NCBI RefSeq assembly: GCF_048773025.1
Contig: NC_133570.1
Span: 21,302,001 to 21,366,000, forward strand
Reading direction: 5' to 3'
Length of the DNA stretch: 64,000 nt
Source of the DNA: Camelus bactrianus
Lineage: Eukaryota; Chordata; Mammalia; Artiodactyla; Camelidae
A model generated the notes under the pieces. The model worked only from the letters and a program-made list of their open reading frames with translations, made no database searches and was not told the origin of the DNA. Below, piece by piece: positions 9,736-20,784 of this stretch. The number at the start of each line of letters is the position of its first letter. Position 1 is the first letter of the stretch. Position numbers and translations under genes: made by a program.

Positions 9736-11080
9736 TTAAGAATAATTTTTAACATTTCCAAGTTTTGTTAGTAGGAATTACTCTCAAGTGAATGTTTTCA
9801 TACCTTCACCTTTTAAATTACATTCATTTAGGGGGAATAGATTTCTAGAATTGAAACATTTCATGTTTTTACTATACAATTTTTAAAACAGCCTACGTAG
9901 TAATCTGAAAAGGATGTGTATACAGACATGTGAATGTACACACACATACCCACCCTCAAAGCTTCAAGGAAAATTTAATTCTTGGTCAACTATAAATTAA
10001 GACTAAAACATTCAGCCTGCAAATCCTGAAATCCTTGGAATTAACTTACCAAAAAAAGTACAGAGAATGAAAATTGTAATAAAAAATACATGCATCAAAA
10101 TATTTGGGATTCAGAAAAAACTGTGCATAAAGGTAGGCAAAGTCCTAAATTCTTTATTAAAGAAAAAAAAATTAAGCTTTTAAAATAAAAAAGAATAATC
10201 CTAAAGAAAGTAGAAGGTAGAAAATGAACTGAGACAAAAATAGAGAACAACAAAAACAAAACTAGTTGGGGAATAAAGCAAGGATTGCTTGGGAAAGTAA
10301 ATCAGAAACATTGATAAAACTGTGGCAAATCTAATGAGGGGAAGAGGACTATATCCTAATACTAGAAATAAGAAATGGAATGAGACTCTGAGTAGAGAGG
10401 GTAATATTCAATCCCAAATGGAATTATTTTTGTTTCAGGAAAGGATAGTTTCTAGTAGAGAAGTTGTGAATACAGTCCAGCAAAACCTAGGGTTTAAAAA
10501 AAAAAGTAAATGATTGACTCAACAAATACTGTAAACCACCCAATAAAATTCAACAATTCTCTTTAAATTCTAAAGACAGAAATAGAAATTCATTAAGAAA
10601 TATACTCATTACCTTTGATGGTAAAGACTTTCTCATTAAGACCAAGAACAATCCCAATAAAACTGTGCTGAAACCTGAAGGAAAAAAAAAAAAAAAAGGA
10701 AGAAGAGAGCCCACATTGTTTAGAAATCCTGGCCAGTGCAATAAGAATATAGATAAAACTAAAAAATATGCCATGTTGTTGGTGAAAAGACAACATAGTG
10801 AAAACACTTTTTCAAAAAAAAAATTTATTCCTGTAATTGCTAATTTTACTTACAATTTTTGGCAACATTAATAAAATAATCAATTTCATCTGAAAGAACA
10901 AGCAAAATAGACAAGGAAATTCACAAAGAGAAATAACAAAATAGTAATCTTGACAGATATTCAATATATTTGTAAACAAAACAAAGTGACATTGCCTTAA
11001 AAATATATAGAGGTATCAATAGAAAAACAGAGAAAGCTCCTGAAAGAATTCAACTCACTATTCATTGTCTTCTGGTTGCA
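9736..11080 (+). repeat. AT-rich degraded LINE-1-like region
   Basis: A-rich plus-strand text with phrases typical of diverged L1 ORF2 (for example TTCATTAAGAAATATACTCA and CACAAAGAGAAATAACAAAA). Boundaries are unclear. No gene is seen. Confidence 0.4.
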
Positions 11081-11142
11081 GGCACAGAAACTGATTCAAG
11101 CTAACTCAATTCTAAGAGAGAAGCAAAGCCCTTAAAAGCAAA

Positions 11143-11280
11143 GCCTTGATGATTATCTCTTTCCAGCTTTTTATGAAAACTTAGGAAATTTAACTAGACT
11201 GGAGAGAGAAGAGTGCAGAGACTTAAAGTGCCTTTAAGGAGGAGGAGGAGGGAAAAAGAAAGTGGGGGCAGAGATTTCAT
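11143..11280 (+). repeat. Unassigned repeat, copy 1
   Basis: CCTTGATGATTATCTCTTTC ... GGAAATTTAACTAGACTGGA ... TGCCTTTAAGGAGGAGGAGG ... GAGATTTC matches 12013-12155 in the same order and strand. The offset is about 870 bp. The family is not recognised. Confidence 0.55.
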
Positions 11281-11747
11281 TGTGTGATTTTAACAACATT
11301 GGTGAAGCTCGAGAAACCAAAGGAAGGAAGTGTCAAACAACTAAGCGAGGTAGCAAGCCATGCAGGCCTAGAGGAAGAGCATTCTAAGGAGAACAGCAGT
11401 TGCGAAGTCTTTGGATTGGGAGAAATGGGATTTGCTTGAAAAGCAAGGCCAGTGTATCAAAAACAGTGCGCGGTGGGGAAAATGGTAGAGTAGCATGGGA
11501 GAATGAAGAGAGGAGGTAGTCGGGGGCCATACCACTGGAACCTTAGTTGGCAATAAATAACTACTTGTACTCCTTAGGAGCACACTGTAGTGAAAGAGGA
11601 AACAGTAACAGTGTTAATAATACTAAGCAACCACAAAAACGCAGAACTAAAATATTTCATATTTTTATCATAGAAACAGAATAAGGGAGGTAAGTATGCA
11701 AAAGTCTGCACATCTATTTATACACAAAAGTTTCCACCTAAGACTAG

Positions 11748-11748
11748 A

Positions 11749-11787
<39 letters not shown>
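11748..11787. repeat. (CA)n microsatellite
   Basis: A nearly pure run of about 20 CA units. Likely polymorphic. Confidence 0.9.
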
Positions 11788-11791
<4 letters not shown>

Positions 11792-12012
11792 TACTCTTTC
11801 TATACCTAAAGAAAGGGGTTCAAGCTGAAATTTTAGCAAAGTGCCTTGGCCCAAGCAAACTAACTGGAAAGGCCTGGTGAAACATTCAAAGTGCAAATCA
11901 ATCATTAAGCATTGAGCAAATAAATACACTCTGGAAATTATGTACAAATGGACATAGCACAACAACTTTGTTATCTGTAGTCCTTCTTCCTCAGTGCTTA
12001 GAGGGATGCTAA

Positions 12013-12155
12013 CCCCTTGATGATCATAACTTCTCAGCATTTTGTGAAAGCTTAGAGAATTTAACTAGACTGAGGAGGGAAGAAAGGAGTGGGGAGAGAT
12101 AAAGTACCTTTAAAGAGAAGGAGAAAGCAAGAGAAAAAAGGAGAGATTTCTCCTG
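12013..12155 (+). repeat. Unassigned repeat, copy 2
   Basis: CCTTGATGATCATAACTTCT ... GAGAATTTAACTAGACTGAG ... TACCTTTAAAGAGAAGGAG ... GAGATTTCTCC pairs with 11143-11280. The two copies are diverged but collinear. Confidence 0.55.
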
Positions 12156-13430
12156 GCACAAGTCTACAGCCAGGATCCCAGATTCCTTGAGTGGTCCAGA
12201 GGCTGCTGGGCACCTGGGTTGGAGGTGGAGCAAGAAGAGACGGCACTAAAACACACCTACGGAGACTCAACTCTAGAAACCTACGGAGGCAGCCAAGGCT
12301 GCTGACGTACAGGAACCAATTTTCAGAGGGCGCTCCATAGCTCTGAGAAAGAGGCCTTGGAGGTGGCAGGGAAAGAGGTTCCCCCATAGTATAGTCATGG
12401 ATTAGACAGCTGGATAGAGTCGACGACGAATAGTAACCCTAAGACCTGATAATTATTGACATGAGACATTTTGCACATTGAGTATGTCAAGACCCAAACT
12501 CAGTATTAGTTCGATAAAATGGGAAATTATACACATAAGAGAATAACTATTAACTGTAATAACATTCATGTCCTAGGCAGATACAAAACTGCAAGCTTCA
12601 CATGTTCAATTAGGGTAAGATACATATACATGGAAAAATATAAGGAAAAGCCTTATAATGGGTTTGTTCACCCTGGGCTATTTTTATCCACTGTACTACT
12701 GTTCTCGGACAACCCTATTCCAGATTAAGGATAAGAGAACTAATTTTAGCCCAGTTCATAAACTGGACAGATTCCATGTGTTTGGCCCTTTTCAGTTAAA
12801 ACTATGGGTCCAGGGCAGCTCTAACTATGGATGTCAGGGCTTATTCTCCATGGGAACCTTTACTTCCTTTACTGCTGTGGCTGAAACAGATGTGGCTAGT
12901 TCATTCTGACTAAAGACCAGCCAGGAGGGACGGAGGAGGGACCAAATCAAATTCCCCTTCTGATCACTCAACAGGAGGTCCACTGGCACCAGGCTCCATT
13001 CTATTATCTCTGCTTCTCCATCTGAAGCCAATGATATGCAGCACCTGCTTGACGCCTGCAGGGGCCCCTCACCAAACACAGGCATTTTACTTTAATGGTT
13101 TGGCTTCCTGGGATGTTCTGGGCTAAGTAAAGATACTCTTGAGACAGTGTTCCTTCTGCTTTGGCTCCAAGCCTGAGGTAAATGTATTCCTCTTCCTCAA
13201 CTGGGACAAGGAGTCACTGCTCTCCACTGACTAAACTCCCAGTTTTTGGGCCCCATTCATGCAGCAGCTTCTCCCCCAGCTTCTCCACACCCAGGCTCTC
13301 AGAGCCAGGCAATCTCAGGTCAGCACAACACAGGCACTTTTGGGAGTTCAGCAGCACACAGGACCACAACATGACAAAGCCATTCCACTCTGGCTATAGT
13401 TAATACTGAAATCTTCAAGGCATGGAAAAA
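12156..13430. other. Intergenic, downstream of ZNF280B
   Basis: No gene or clear repeat recognised. The open frames on both strands are short and lack motifs. Because ZNF280B is on the minus strand, the part nearest 13.4-13.8 kb probably belongs to its 3' untranslated region. Confidence 0.4.
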
Positions 13431-13796
13431 GCTGAAAATAAAGTTCAGTTGTTAAAAAAAAATTCTACAGATTCTATATATATAGAAGAGCTTTCAAAAT
13501 TACAAATAACATGAAATACCAAAATAATAAATAGGTTTTCACTTTTTTCTTTCTCTCACGTACACATACACAAACATCTTTTATGTGGTAAATCAGACAT
13601 TTATATGAAAACCAGGTAATATATTTTAAAATAACATCTCAAAATTAAGATCAAACAACATTGTATTTCATGAATTAAAAAAAATTCATAAATGATCCAT
13701 TGGTTTCACCATATTTAATGCTTTTGAAAAATGTTATGTTTTGGATTTTTTGTTTCTATGGTTGCAATAGTTGCTTCAGATTTACTGAAAGTAGAA

Positions 13797-15419
13797 TTAA
13801 CAGGGCTTTTTTGGAATTCTACTTTTAGATCTGGGGGGTGATGGTTCAGAATCAGATGTGCTCACAGTAACAGACGCCACTTCCACTGATCCTGGCTGAA
13901 GGGGTCCCAGTGACACTTGAATGACAACTTTTGTTTCAGGAGGCAATCCTTCTAGTTGCTTCGGTTTCTTAAACATTTGATGACACTGGGTCTTGTGCTC
14001 CATTTTCTCCTTGAAAGTTAAAAACTGTAGTCGGCATTTGGAACACTGGTGAATAATCTTTTCCCAGTGTCCTCTATAATGACACATGTATGGTGTTGCA
14101 GTTTTGAAAATTTTGAGACAAAAAGGGCAAAGCAAATTCTTAGTGTTTTCATGGCATGTTCTGAAATGTATTTCCACATCCACAAAGGCTGACGATCTGT
14201 AACTGCAAACCTGACACACATAGGGCATTTCGCCAGGCTTGTGATTGTCCTTCATGTGCTGTAAGAGAACCTGATCTGTTTCAAAGGACAATTCACAAAT
14301 TTTACAGACCACAGAGGGCTCCTGGGCAGTGTGGACACTCTCAATGTGACACTGCAGCTGGAAGGGAGTAGGAAACTGGCGATGACAGTGCTGGCAGGTG
14401 GTGTGGTTTTTCCAGCTGTCACCTTTCTGCTTCTCAAGTTCTAAATGGTGCTTCATGTGGTTCATAAACTTGACATTTTTTAGAACTTTCAAGCAGCTGG
14501 GGCATTTAAAGGTTGTATGAGTCTTCTGTTCCGGCTGCCCGTCTCCAGTGTGCTGTCCGTAGTAAAAGTCATCAAGTAATACAATCAGATTTCCTTTCGT
14601 GGGATCAACAATCTTGTTTTGACTTGCTAGGCTCAAAAAGTCTGTTTTTGGCAGTCCATTTTCCCTAAAAGGACTTACAGGCTTACAATGGTCACTGTCC
14701 TTTGGAAAAGCTTCTCCATTCTGAACATGGCTTAATGAGGCATGAACATTGTTTGAGGATGTGCTTTGCTGAGTAGTCACTGTATGAAAGATACCTGAAG
14801 GGGACAAAGCTAAAGAATGTCCCCCTATGATTCCATCACTGAGTTTAGGCCTTTTGGGATTTGTGCTACTTGTTTCAGAAGTGGAAAGCTGCCTTGATAC
14901 TCGAGGACTTTTATTCATACCTCCTGCAGAAAGTGCTGTTCCTACTGGATGCTGCAATGAACTTGTGCATGCGATCAAAGGAGAATGTAACTCTAAAGAG
15001 CTATTAGGCACGACTTGTGGTGAATTATTTTTATAATCAGGTTTAGACAAAGGCTCAATAATAACAGGACTGTCTGTTGATCTTGATTCAGAGTCAGAAA
15101 CTGGCAAGACAGTCACTGCTTCCGATGTAGGTGTCACATGACTTACAGGCCGCAATTTCTTAGCATTATCTTTTCTGAAGTGACCGTATTTTTTTCTTCT
15201 TGAACATGAACCTGGGGTAACTCTGTTCAATATGTTTGAAACGACTGGCTTTGAATTTGAAGTCATCCCAACAAAGATCAGCTCAGCATCTTCATTTACA
15301 TGCTCTACCCCAACAAAGATCAGCTCAGCATCTTCATCATCTACTGGTTTGGTTTCTTCTATGCTTTTCTGTGGTTCTGGCTCTTGTTCTTCCTCACACA
15401 ACATACATGGTGGCTCCAT
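13797..15419 (-). CDS. ZNF280B: ZNF280B, C2H2 zinc-finger protein (SUHW family)
   Basis: Intact frame of 540 residues, close to the length of human ZNF280B. The N-terminus MEPPCMLCEEEQEPEPQK leads into the family's N-terminal domain, which carries two copies of DAELIFVG (residues about 31-38 and 45-52) and KPVVSNILNRVTPG. The middle is Ser/Pro-rich and probably disordered. LIVLLDDFYYGQHTGDG (about 278-294) precedes six C2H2 fingers starting near residues 306, 342, 372, 402, 431 and 459; all Cys and His ligands are present. The tail is basic (SKSRIPKKPC). The family is nuclear and presumed DNA-binding; ZNF280B is reported to affect p53 signalling in human cells. The coding part is one exon. 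The start is supported by similarity of the first 50 residues to the human protein, and 5' non-coding exons are expected towards the CpG island at 25.4-26.4 kb. Codon ligands and lack of stops suggest it is functional. Confidence 0.95.
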   Translation of the reverse strand: MEPPCMLCEEEQEPEPQKSIEETKPVDDEDAELIFVGVEHVNEDAELIFVGMTSNSKPVVSNILNRVTPGSCSRRKKYGHFRKDNAKKLRPVSHVTPTSEAVTVLPVSDSESRSTDSPVIIEPLSKPDYKNNSPQVVPNSSLELHSPLIACTSSLQHPVGTALSAGGMNKSPRVSRQLSTSETSSTNPKRPKLSDGIIGGHSLALSPSGIFHTVTTQQSTSSNNVHASLSHVQNGEAFPKDSDHCKPVSPFRENGLPKTDFLSLASQNKIVDPTKGNLIVLLDDFYYGQHTGDGQPEQKTHTTFKCPSCLKVLKNVKFMNHMKHHLELEKQKGDSWKNHTTCQHCHRQFPTPFQLQCHIESVHTAQEPSVVCKICELSFETDQVLLQHMKDNHKPGEMPYVCQVCSYRSSAFVDVEIHFRTCHENTKNLLCPFCLKIFKTATPYMCHYRGHWEKIIHQCSKCRLQFLTFKEKMEHKTQCHQMFKKPKQLEGLPPETKVVIQVSLGPLQPGSVEVASVTVSTSDSEPSPPRSKSRIPKKPC

Positions 15420-15799
15420 TTTCTAAATTGTTTTGTTCTTGAAAGGTGTGGCCACAAGTCCCAGTGCTTCCTTTATATAAACTGCCACCTAAGTACAAAC
15501 ACACTACACATCAGTTAATTACAGAAAAATGCATCATCTTATCTAATTTTCTCCAAAACTCTAGGGAGGTTATAAACATCCTTATTTTACAGGTAAGGAC
15601 ACTGAAAGTCAAAGAGGATAAATGAAAACTTAAAACACATGATTACAAGTCTATGCAATTCTAGAATCACAGCTTTGCCATATGCAAATTAAGATCTCTT
15701 CTATTGGAAAAAAAAAATAAGAAAAAAGAAAAAAAAGAAAAAAGAAACTCCAGCAACTAATGACTAGGCAAAATCATATGTAAAGGACAAATATTTTTA
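15420..15799. other. Intron or 5' flank of ZNF280B
   Basis: AT-rich sequence upstream of the ZNF280B coding exon, with an A-rich simple stretch at about 15700-15745. On the minus strand an AG lies 3 nt before the ATG (CAATTTAGAAAATGG) and could be a splice acceptor, though the pyrimidine tract is weak. Confidence 0.4.
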
Positions 15800-15940
15800 C
15801 AAAGGCACCACTGCGCAGTGTTTAGAAACATGGGCTTTGGAGTCAGAGAAGATTAAGCTGGAGTTCTAAGTCAGCCACACACCAGTTGCATCTTCTTTGG
15901 CAAATTTACAACTTTTAAATGTGTTTCTGTATCTTAAAGA
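15800..15940 (+). repeat. MIR SINE fragment
   Basis: AAACATGGGCTTTGGAGTCAGA ... AAGTCAGCCACACACCAGTTGC ... TTGGCAAATTTACAACTTTT follows the core order of the mammal-wide MIR element. Ancient and diverged. Confidence 0.7.
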
Positions 15941-16269
15941 CAAAAATTCTTTTTTCTTAGACTTAAGGTAACAGCTCTTTTTAAAAAGCGTCACCTATTC
16001 AATGGTGGCATGTTTTGCAGTAGAATTGGAATAAAATTTATATTAAATGCACATATCTCAATTAATTCATGCAAACTAATTTCATACATATTAATATAGA
16101 AAAAAGCATCAAATTCAAAGAACAGCGTAAAAGTATGGCCAACATATGGCCAACAAACAGCGTAACTCCATGTCAAGTGCTTAGGCCTAGCAAATTGGGA
16201 ATGAACTCTCTTGATAATCTCAAGACTTAATTATAATCCGTTCACTGATGTCTCCTAAATTTCTCCCTC

Positions 16270-16955
16270 TAATCCATCCTGACTTCCCCCACTAAACTTA
16301 AATCCAACAGTGCTTTGTCCCTCACTCCACCTCTGAGTCTTCTCCACATGGCAGGCAAAGTGATGCTATTCAAACAAATCAGATTATACCACTTCTCAGC
16401 TCAAACCCTCCGATGCCTTTCTGGTTCACTTAGTAAAATGTCACATCCTTCCAATGACTATAAGACCACACTTCTAACCTTACATACTGTCCTGTAATTA
16501 CCTCATACTCCTCTCCCCCATCTACTTCATTCTAACCACACTAACCAATTTGCTATTTTTTAAAAACAAACTAAACACTTTACCTTGCTTAGAGCCCTTG
16601 TATTTGCTGTCTCTCTAACATGAATGGCCATCATTCAGATACCTCCATGGCTGGCCCCTCACAACCTTCAGGGCTCTATTCCAAGCCTCCTCCTCAGAGA
16701 GTTCTCAAATATTCCAGCTAACCTCTAATTCACATTCCCGATATCTCTTCCTTTCTCTTCCACCTTCAAGCCTTTAACGTCATCTAATATGTTATAAACA
16801 TCATTTATCTTGATTATTTTCTATTGTCTATCCAGTAAAATGTAAACTCCAAGGGCAGGAATTGTCTTGTTGACTGCTGTATCATCAGCACAAAGTGCTT
16901 AGCACAGCATGGGAGCTCAACAAACACAGAATTTGTTAAACGAATTAATAAATAG
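16270..16955 (+). repeat. LINE-2 3' fragment
   Basis: The end reads ATGTAAACTCCAAGGGCAGG ... TGACTGCTGTATCATCAGCA ... TGGGAGCTCAACAAACAC, the conserved 3' tail of L2. The upstream part (CTTCTCAGCTCAAACCCTCC, then CTCCTCAGAGAGTTCTC) is the collinear distal ORF2. Confidence 0.75.
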
Positions 16956-17039
16956 TAACTCTCATTAACAAGAACCTCTATTTGTAGAGCAGATAGTGCT
17001 CCATTAATTTCATGTGTTCATCAATCTACTCTGAGAACT

Positions 17040-17345
17040 CTGTCCATGCCAGAATTCTTATGTTGAACTCCTACCCCCAAAGTGATGGTATTAGAAGACA
17101 GGGCCTTTGAGGGTAATTAGGTTTAGATAAGGTCATGAAGGCCCTCATGACTGAAACAGTCATGCCAAGAAGAGGCATTACAGAGCCTACTTCTTCTCCA
17201 TCTCTCACAGCCCCCACAGGTGAGGACACAGCAGGAAGGTGGAATAACCTGCCTGGGGAACCAAATCAGCCACCACCTTAATCTTGGACTTTTACAGCCT
17301 TCAAAAGTATGGGGAATAAATGTCGATTGTTTAAAAAAAAAAATA
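17040..17345 (+). mobile_element. MaLR LTR (MST/MLT1-type) fossil
   Basis: ATGTTGAACTCCTACCCCCA, AAGTGATGGTATTAGAAGAC, GGTAATTAGGTTTAGATAAGG, CCACCTTAATCTTGGACTTT and GGGGAATAAATGTCGATTGT follow the standard order of an MST-like LTR. It is broken and diverged, with no internal region attached. Confidence 0.75.
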
Positions 17346-18424
17346 AACTAGGTTCCAATAACATTGCTGGATTTTCACCCAACTGATCTTAGAAGAATTT
17401 TTAGCTGTTGACCATACTGATTAACTTTTCATCCAACCTATCATTCAAGATGAAAAGTTAAGAGTAGAGAAAGAATCAGACATAAAGCAAATAAGTTAAG
17501 GAATGAGTTCATCTAGAACAATAGACCACAGGAATTTTCTTATCACTTATCTGCTAGTATCCTTATTTTCTACCATTTACCAGAATCTTGAGATATCAGA
17601 GTGGGGAGGTTGGATATGTCAAGACCTACTAGATCTAAGGGATGAGTCCTCAAAAATCACTCATATGTCCCACCTAGGAAGTGCCAAGGGCTGTGGGAGC
17701 AGCCAATGAGGTTTCACTCCAAAGATAGCTGAAAGGACAGTGAGTGATGACCTATCTTCCAGGTTATTCTTGTGTGTTTAAACAATGGCCCTTTAAGTGG
17801 GTTTTCTAACAGCCACACAGCAGCTTTTTCAAGCATCAGTCCCTCTTGAGTTAACCTCCTGAGATTATGCCACTAAGACTCCTCTTAGTACCTACCCTCA
17901 CCATCCTTCCTTGCCCCTGACTCTTGTCACCCCACTACTGCTCCCTCTGAATTCTTGTCCCAACCCCCTTACTCTCTCCCTACCAGAGCATTCAAGTCCC
18001 TTCCCCAACAATCCTCCTTCCCTCTACTCCACTAACCCCACACACTTGCTGCCTTAGAATTTAATGCCCATTAAACACAGATCCATAGGGGAAACTGGAG
18101 CTTAACAGGATCCTTAACACTGCCGTAAACATTTGCATTCCATCCCAGGGCAACTAAGCAAAACAAAAATGACTTTTTCAAAAATATTTTTAACAATTTT
18201 TTTTTTCCATAAATAAGCTCAAGAAGGTAAAGGAGTGTGGTCTAAGAGGGGAACAACTATTAAACCAGGATTGTTCTTTGTCCAAAAAAACCCCAAGACT
18301 ATCCATATAGAATGGACTGAGAAAAGGTAAGGACTTACAGAACTTCACCACAATCTGCACTCTTGCTACTGCCTCTCTGACCTCTTCTGTCTCTAGTCTA
18401 ACGGTCATTCACTCCAGTCCAGCT
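17346..18424. other. Intergenic, nothing recognised
   Basis: No coding signal, RNA gene or confident repeat seen in this stretch between the MaLR LTR and the next L2 fragment. Confidence 0.4.
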
Positions 18425-18830
18425 TCTTTGCTGCTCCCTTCAGTCTCCACCTGAAATGCTTGTCTTGCAGATGCTACTTCTATCTCCTTCAAGTCCATGT
18501 CCAAACCTACCTATTCCAAGAGACTCACTCTGATCACTTTATCTAAAATTATAACACTCCTACTTATCCAACATTCAATCCTATGACCCGGCTCTATGAC
18601 ATTCTTTCCAATTTTATAACATCACTTTGTATTTCACAAAAGAATGACGTATTTATTATATTGACTTTCTTCCTCCCCTGAATGTTAGTTTCTTCCACAG
18701 AAGAAGTTCTGTTCTGTTTTTCAGTTTGTTTATGTCTGTCTGTTTACTGTTTTGTCTGATTTCTCCCAAGTGCCAAGCACACTCCTGGCATACAATAAGC
18801 ACTCAAATACTCATTAAAGGAAAATAATTA
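18425..18830 (+). repeat. LINE-2 3' fragment
   Basis: The text ends in GTGCCAAGCACACTCCTGGC then ATACAATAAGCACTCAAATA, the L2 3' signature. The collinear upstream part contains CTATTCCAAGAGACTCACTC. Diverged. Confidence 0.65.
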
Positions 18831-19499
18831 TCCAGAAGGAGATAAAAATAATTCAGCAAATGAAGGTAGGGTGAGGAAATTGGTAGGAAATGCTCATACT
18901 TGCGAAATAATCAATTTTCTTCAAGTCTGGAGGGGCACTGAGGTGTACTGTTATAGCGAATGTGAGAGCCCTGCAATCCTGGGATTCAGGAGGATGACTG
19001 TGGCCAGGTCTCATCATGGGGACCAATAGTTTGTGGAAGCCTTTTCTCAGAACAGTGTGGCTAGAGTACTACATGGGATCTTCTCCCAGGTCAGAGAAAA
19101 ATTCAGCCACTTTCCCTTTTCCTTCCTTTCCTCCCGAGAGCAGAGCAGCATTTTAGTCAGAAGAATCCACAAAGGAGGTATGAGTAGGGTGGGAGTTCAA
19201 CCTAAAAGTGGCCCATTAATTCAGAGGCAAGTTCTCTCCCTAACACTAAGAATTTGAAAAGGGTTTAGAAGTATCAGGTGACTGGTGAATGATTTAAAGA
19301 GAGGTTGTGGAGGACTACAAAAAAAGACAACTAAAAAAACCAAAAAACAAAAAACATGACAATGTCAATTTGTTAAATGCCAGCAACAAGGTGCTGTCAG
19401 AGGAAATGATGGAATAAGGAAACTACAATATCCATTCCTTCATAAAAACAAAGAAAACACCAGCAAAAATTGTCAAAATCAAGTTTTTTAGATCCTGAA

Positions 19500-20765
19500 A
19501 ATTAATCAAAGGCTTGTAAAAATCAAGATTTTTGTGGAAAACAGTTTGGCAAGTCCTTAAAAAGTTAAACACAGAATTATCACATGACCACACAAGTCCA
19601 CTTCTATGTATATACCCAAAAGAACTGAAAACAGGTACTCAAGCAAGTATGTGTAATGTGCATGCATGTTTATGGCAGCACTATTCACAATAACTGAAAG
19701 GTGAAAATAACACAAATGCCCATCAATGGATGCATGGACAAACTGGTATACACACACAACAGAACATTATTCAACCATAAAAGGAATGAAGGCACCCCCA
19801 TGTTCACTGCAGGACTGCAGCACTATTTACAACAGCCAAGAAATGGAAACAACCTACGTGACCAATGATAGATGAATGGGTAAAGAAAATGTGGTATATA
19901 TACACGATGGACTATTATTCAGCCTTAAGAAAGAATGAAATCTTGCCATTTGCAACAACATGAACACACCCTGAGGGCATTATGCTAAGTGAAATAAGGA
20001 AGAGAAAGACAAATACTGTATGATCTCACTTACATGTGGAACTTAAACAAACAAACAAACAAATAAAAAAACAAGCTTATAGGGAGAACAGGCTGGTGGC
20101 TGCCACAGGCAAGGGATTGGGGAAGTGGGCAAAATCATGAAGGGGATCAAAAGGTCCAAAGTTCCAGCTATACAATGAACAAATCATGGAGACGTCATGC
20201 ACAACATGGTGACTATAGTAATACTGTATCACATATTTGAAAATCATCAAGAGTACATCTTAAAAGCTCTCATCACATGCAAAAAATAAAAAATGTAACT
20301 ACATAAGGTGATAGATGTTAACTATACTTATTGTGGGGATCTTTTCACAACACATACAAATACTGAATCATTGCACCTCAATAAAAAAGTTTTAAATTTA
20401 ATTTCAAGAAAAAAGGAAAGAAATACTGATATACGCTACCACCTGGATAAACCCTGAAAACACGCAAAGTGAAAGAAGCAAGACAGAGAAGGTCACACAT
20501 TGTATGATTTCATCTACAGGAAATATCCAGAGTAGATAAATCTATAGAATCTAGGCATAGACTGGTGGTTGCCAGAGTAAGGAAGAGGGGAAATGGAGAG
20601 AAACTGCTTAATAGGTAAAGAGTTTAACCCTGAAATGATGGGGATGTTTTGGAACTAGACAGAGACAGATATGAAATATCGTGAATACTCTAAATTGCAC
20701 TGAATTGTTCACTTAAAAATTATTGATTTATGTAAGTTTCACCTCAATATATTATTTTTAAAAAT
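19500..20765 (+). repeat. Stacked LINE-1 3' ends
   Basis: At least three L1 3' segments follow one another in the same orientation. The first starts near TTTTGTGGAAAACAGTTTGG (CCCAAAAGAACTGAAAACAG, TGGCAGCACTATTCACAATA). The second has CAGCACTATTTACAACAGCC, GAATGGGTAAAGAAAATGTG and ATACTGTATGATCTCACTTA. The third has GAATCTAGGCATAGACTGGT and ends with TTTCACCTCAATA. This is successive insertion or tandem debris; all copies are broken. Confidence 0.8.
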
Positions 20766-20784
20766 AAAATATATTACTACCAAC

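Noticed and set aside
11748-11787. Possible CRISPR or regulatory array from regular short repeats
   Set aside because: It is a plain (CA)n microsatellite; CRISPR arrays are not expected in a mammalian locus.
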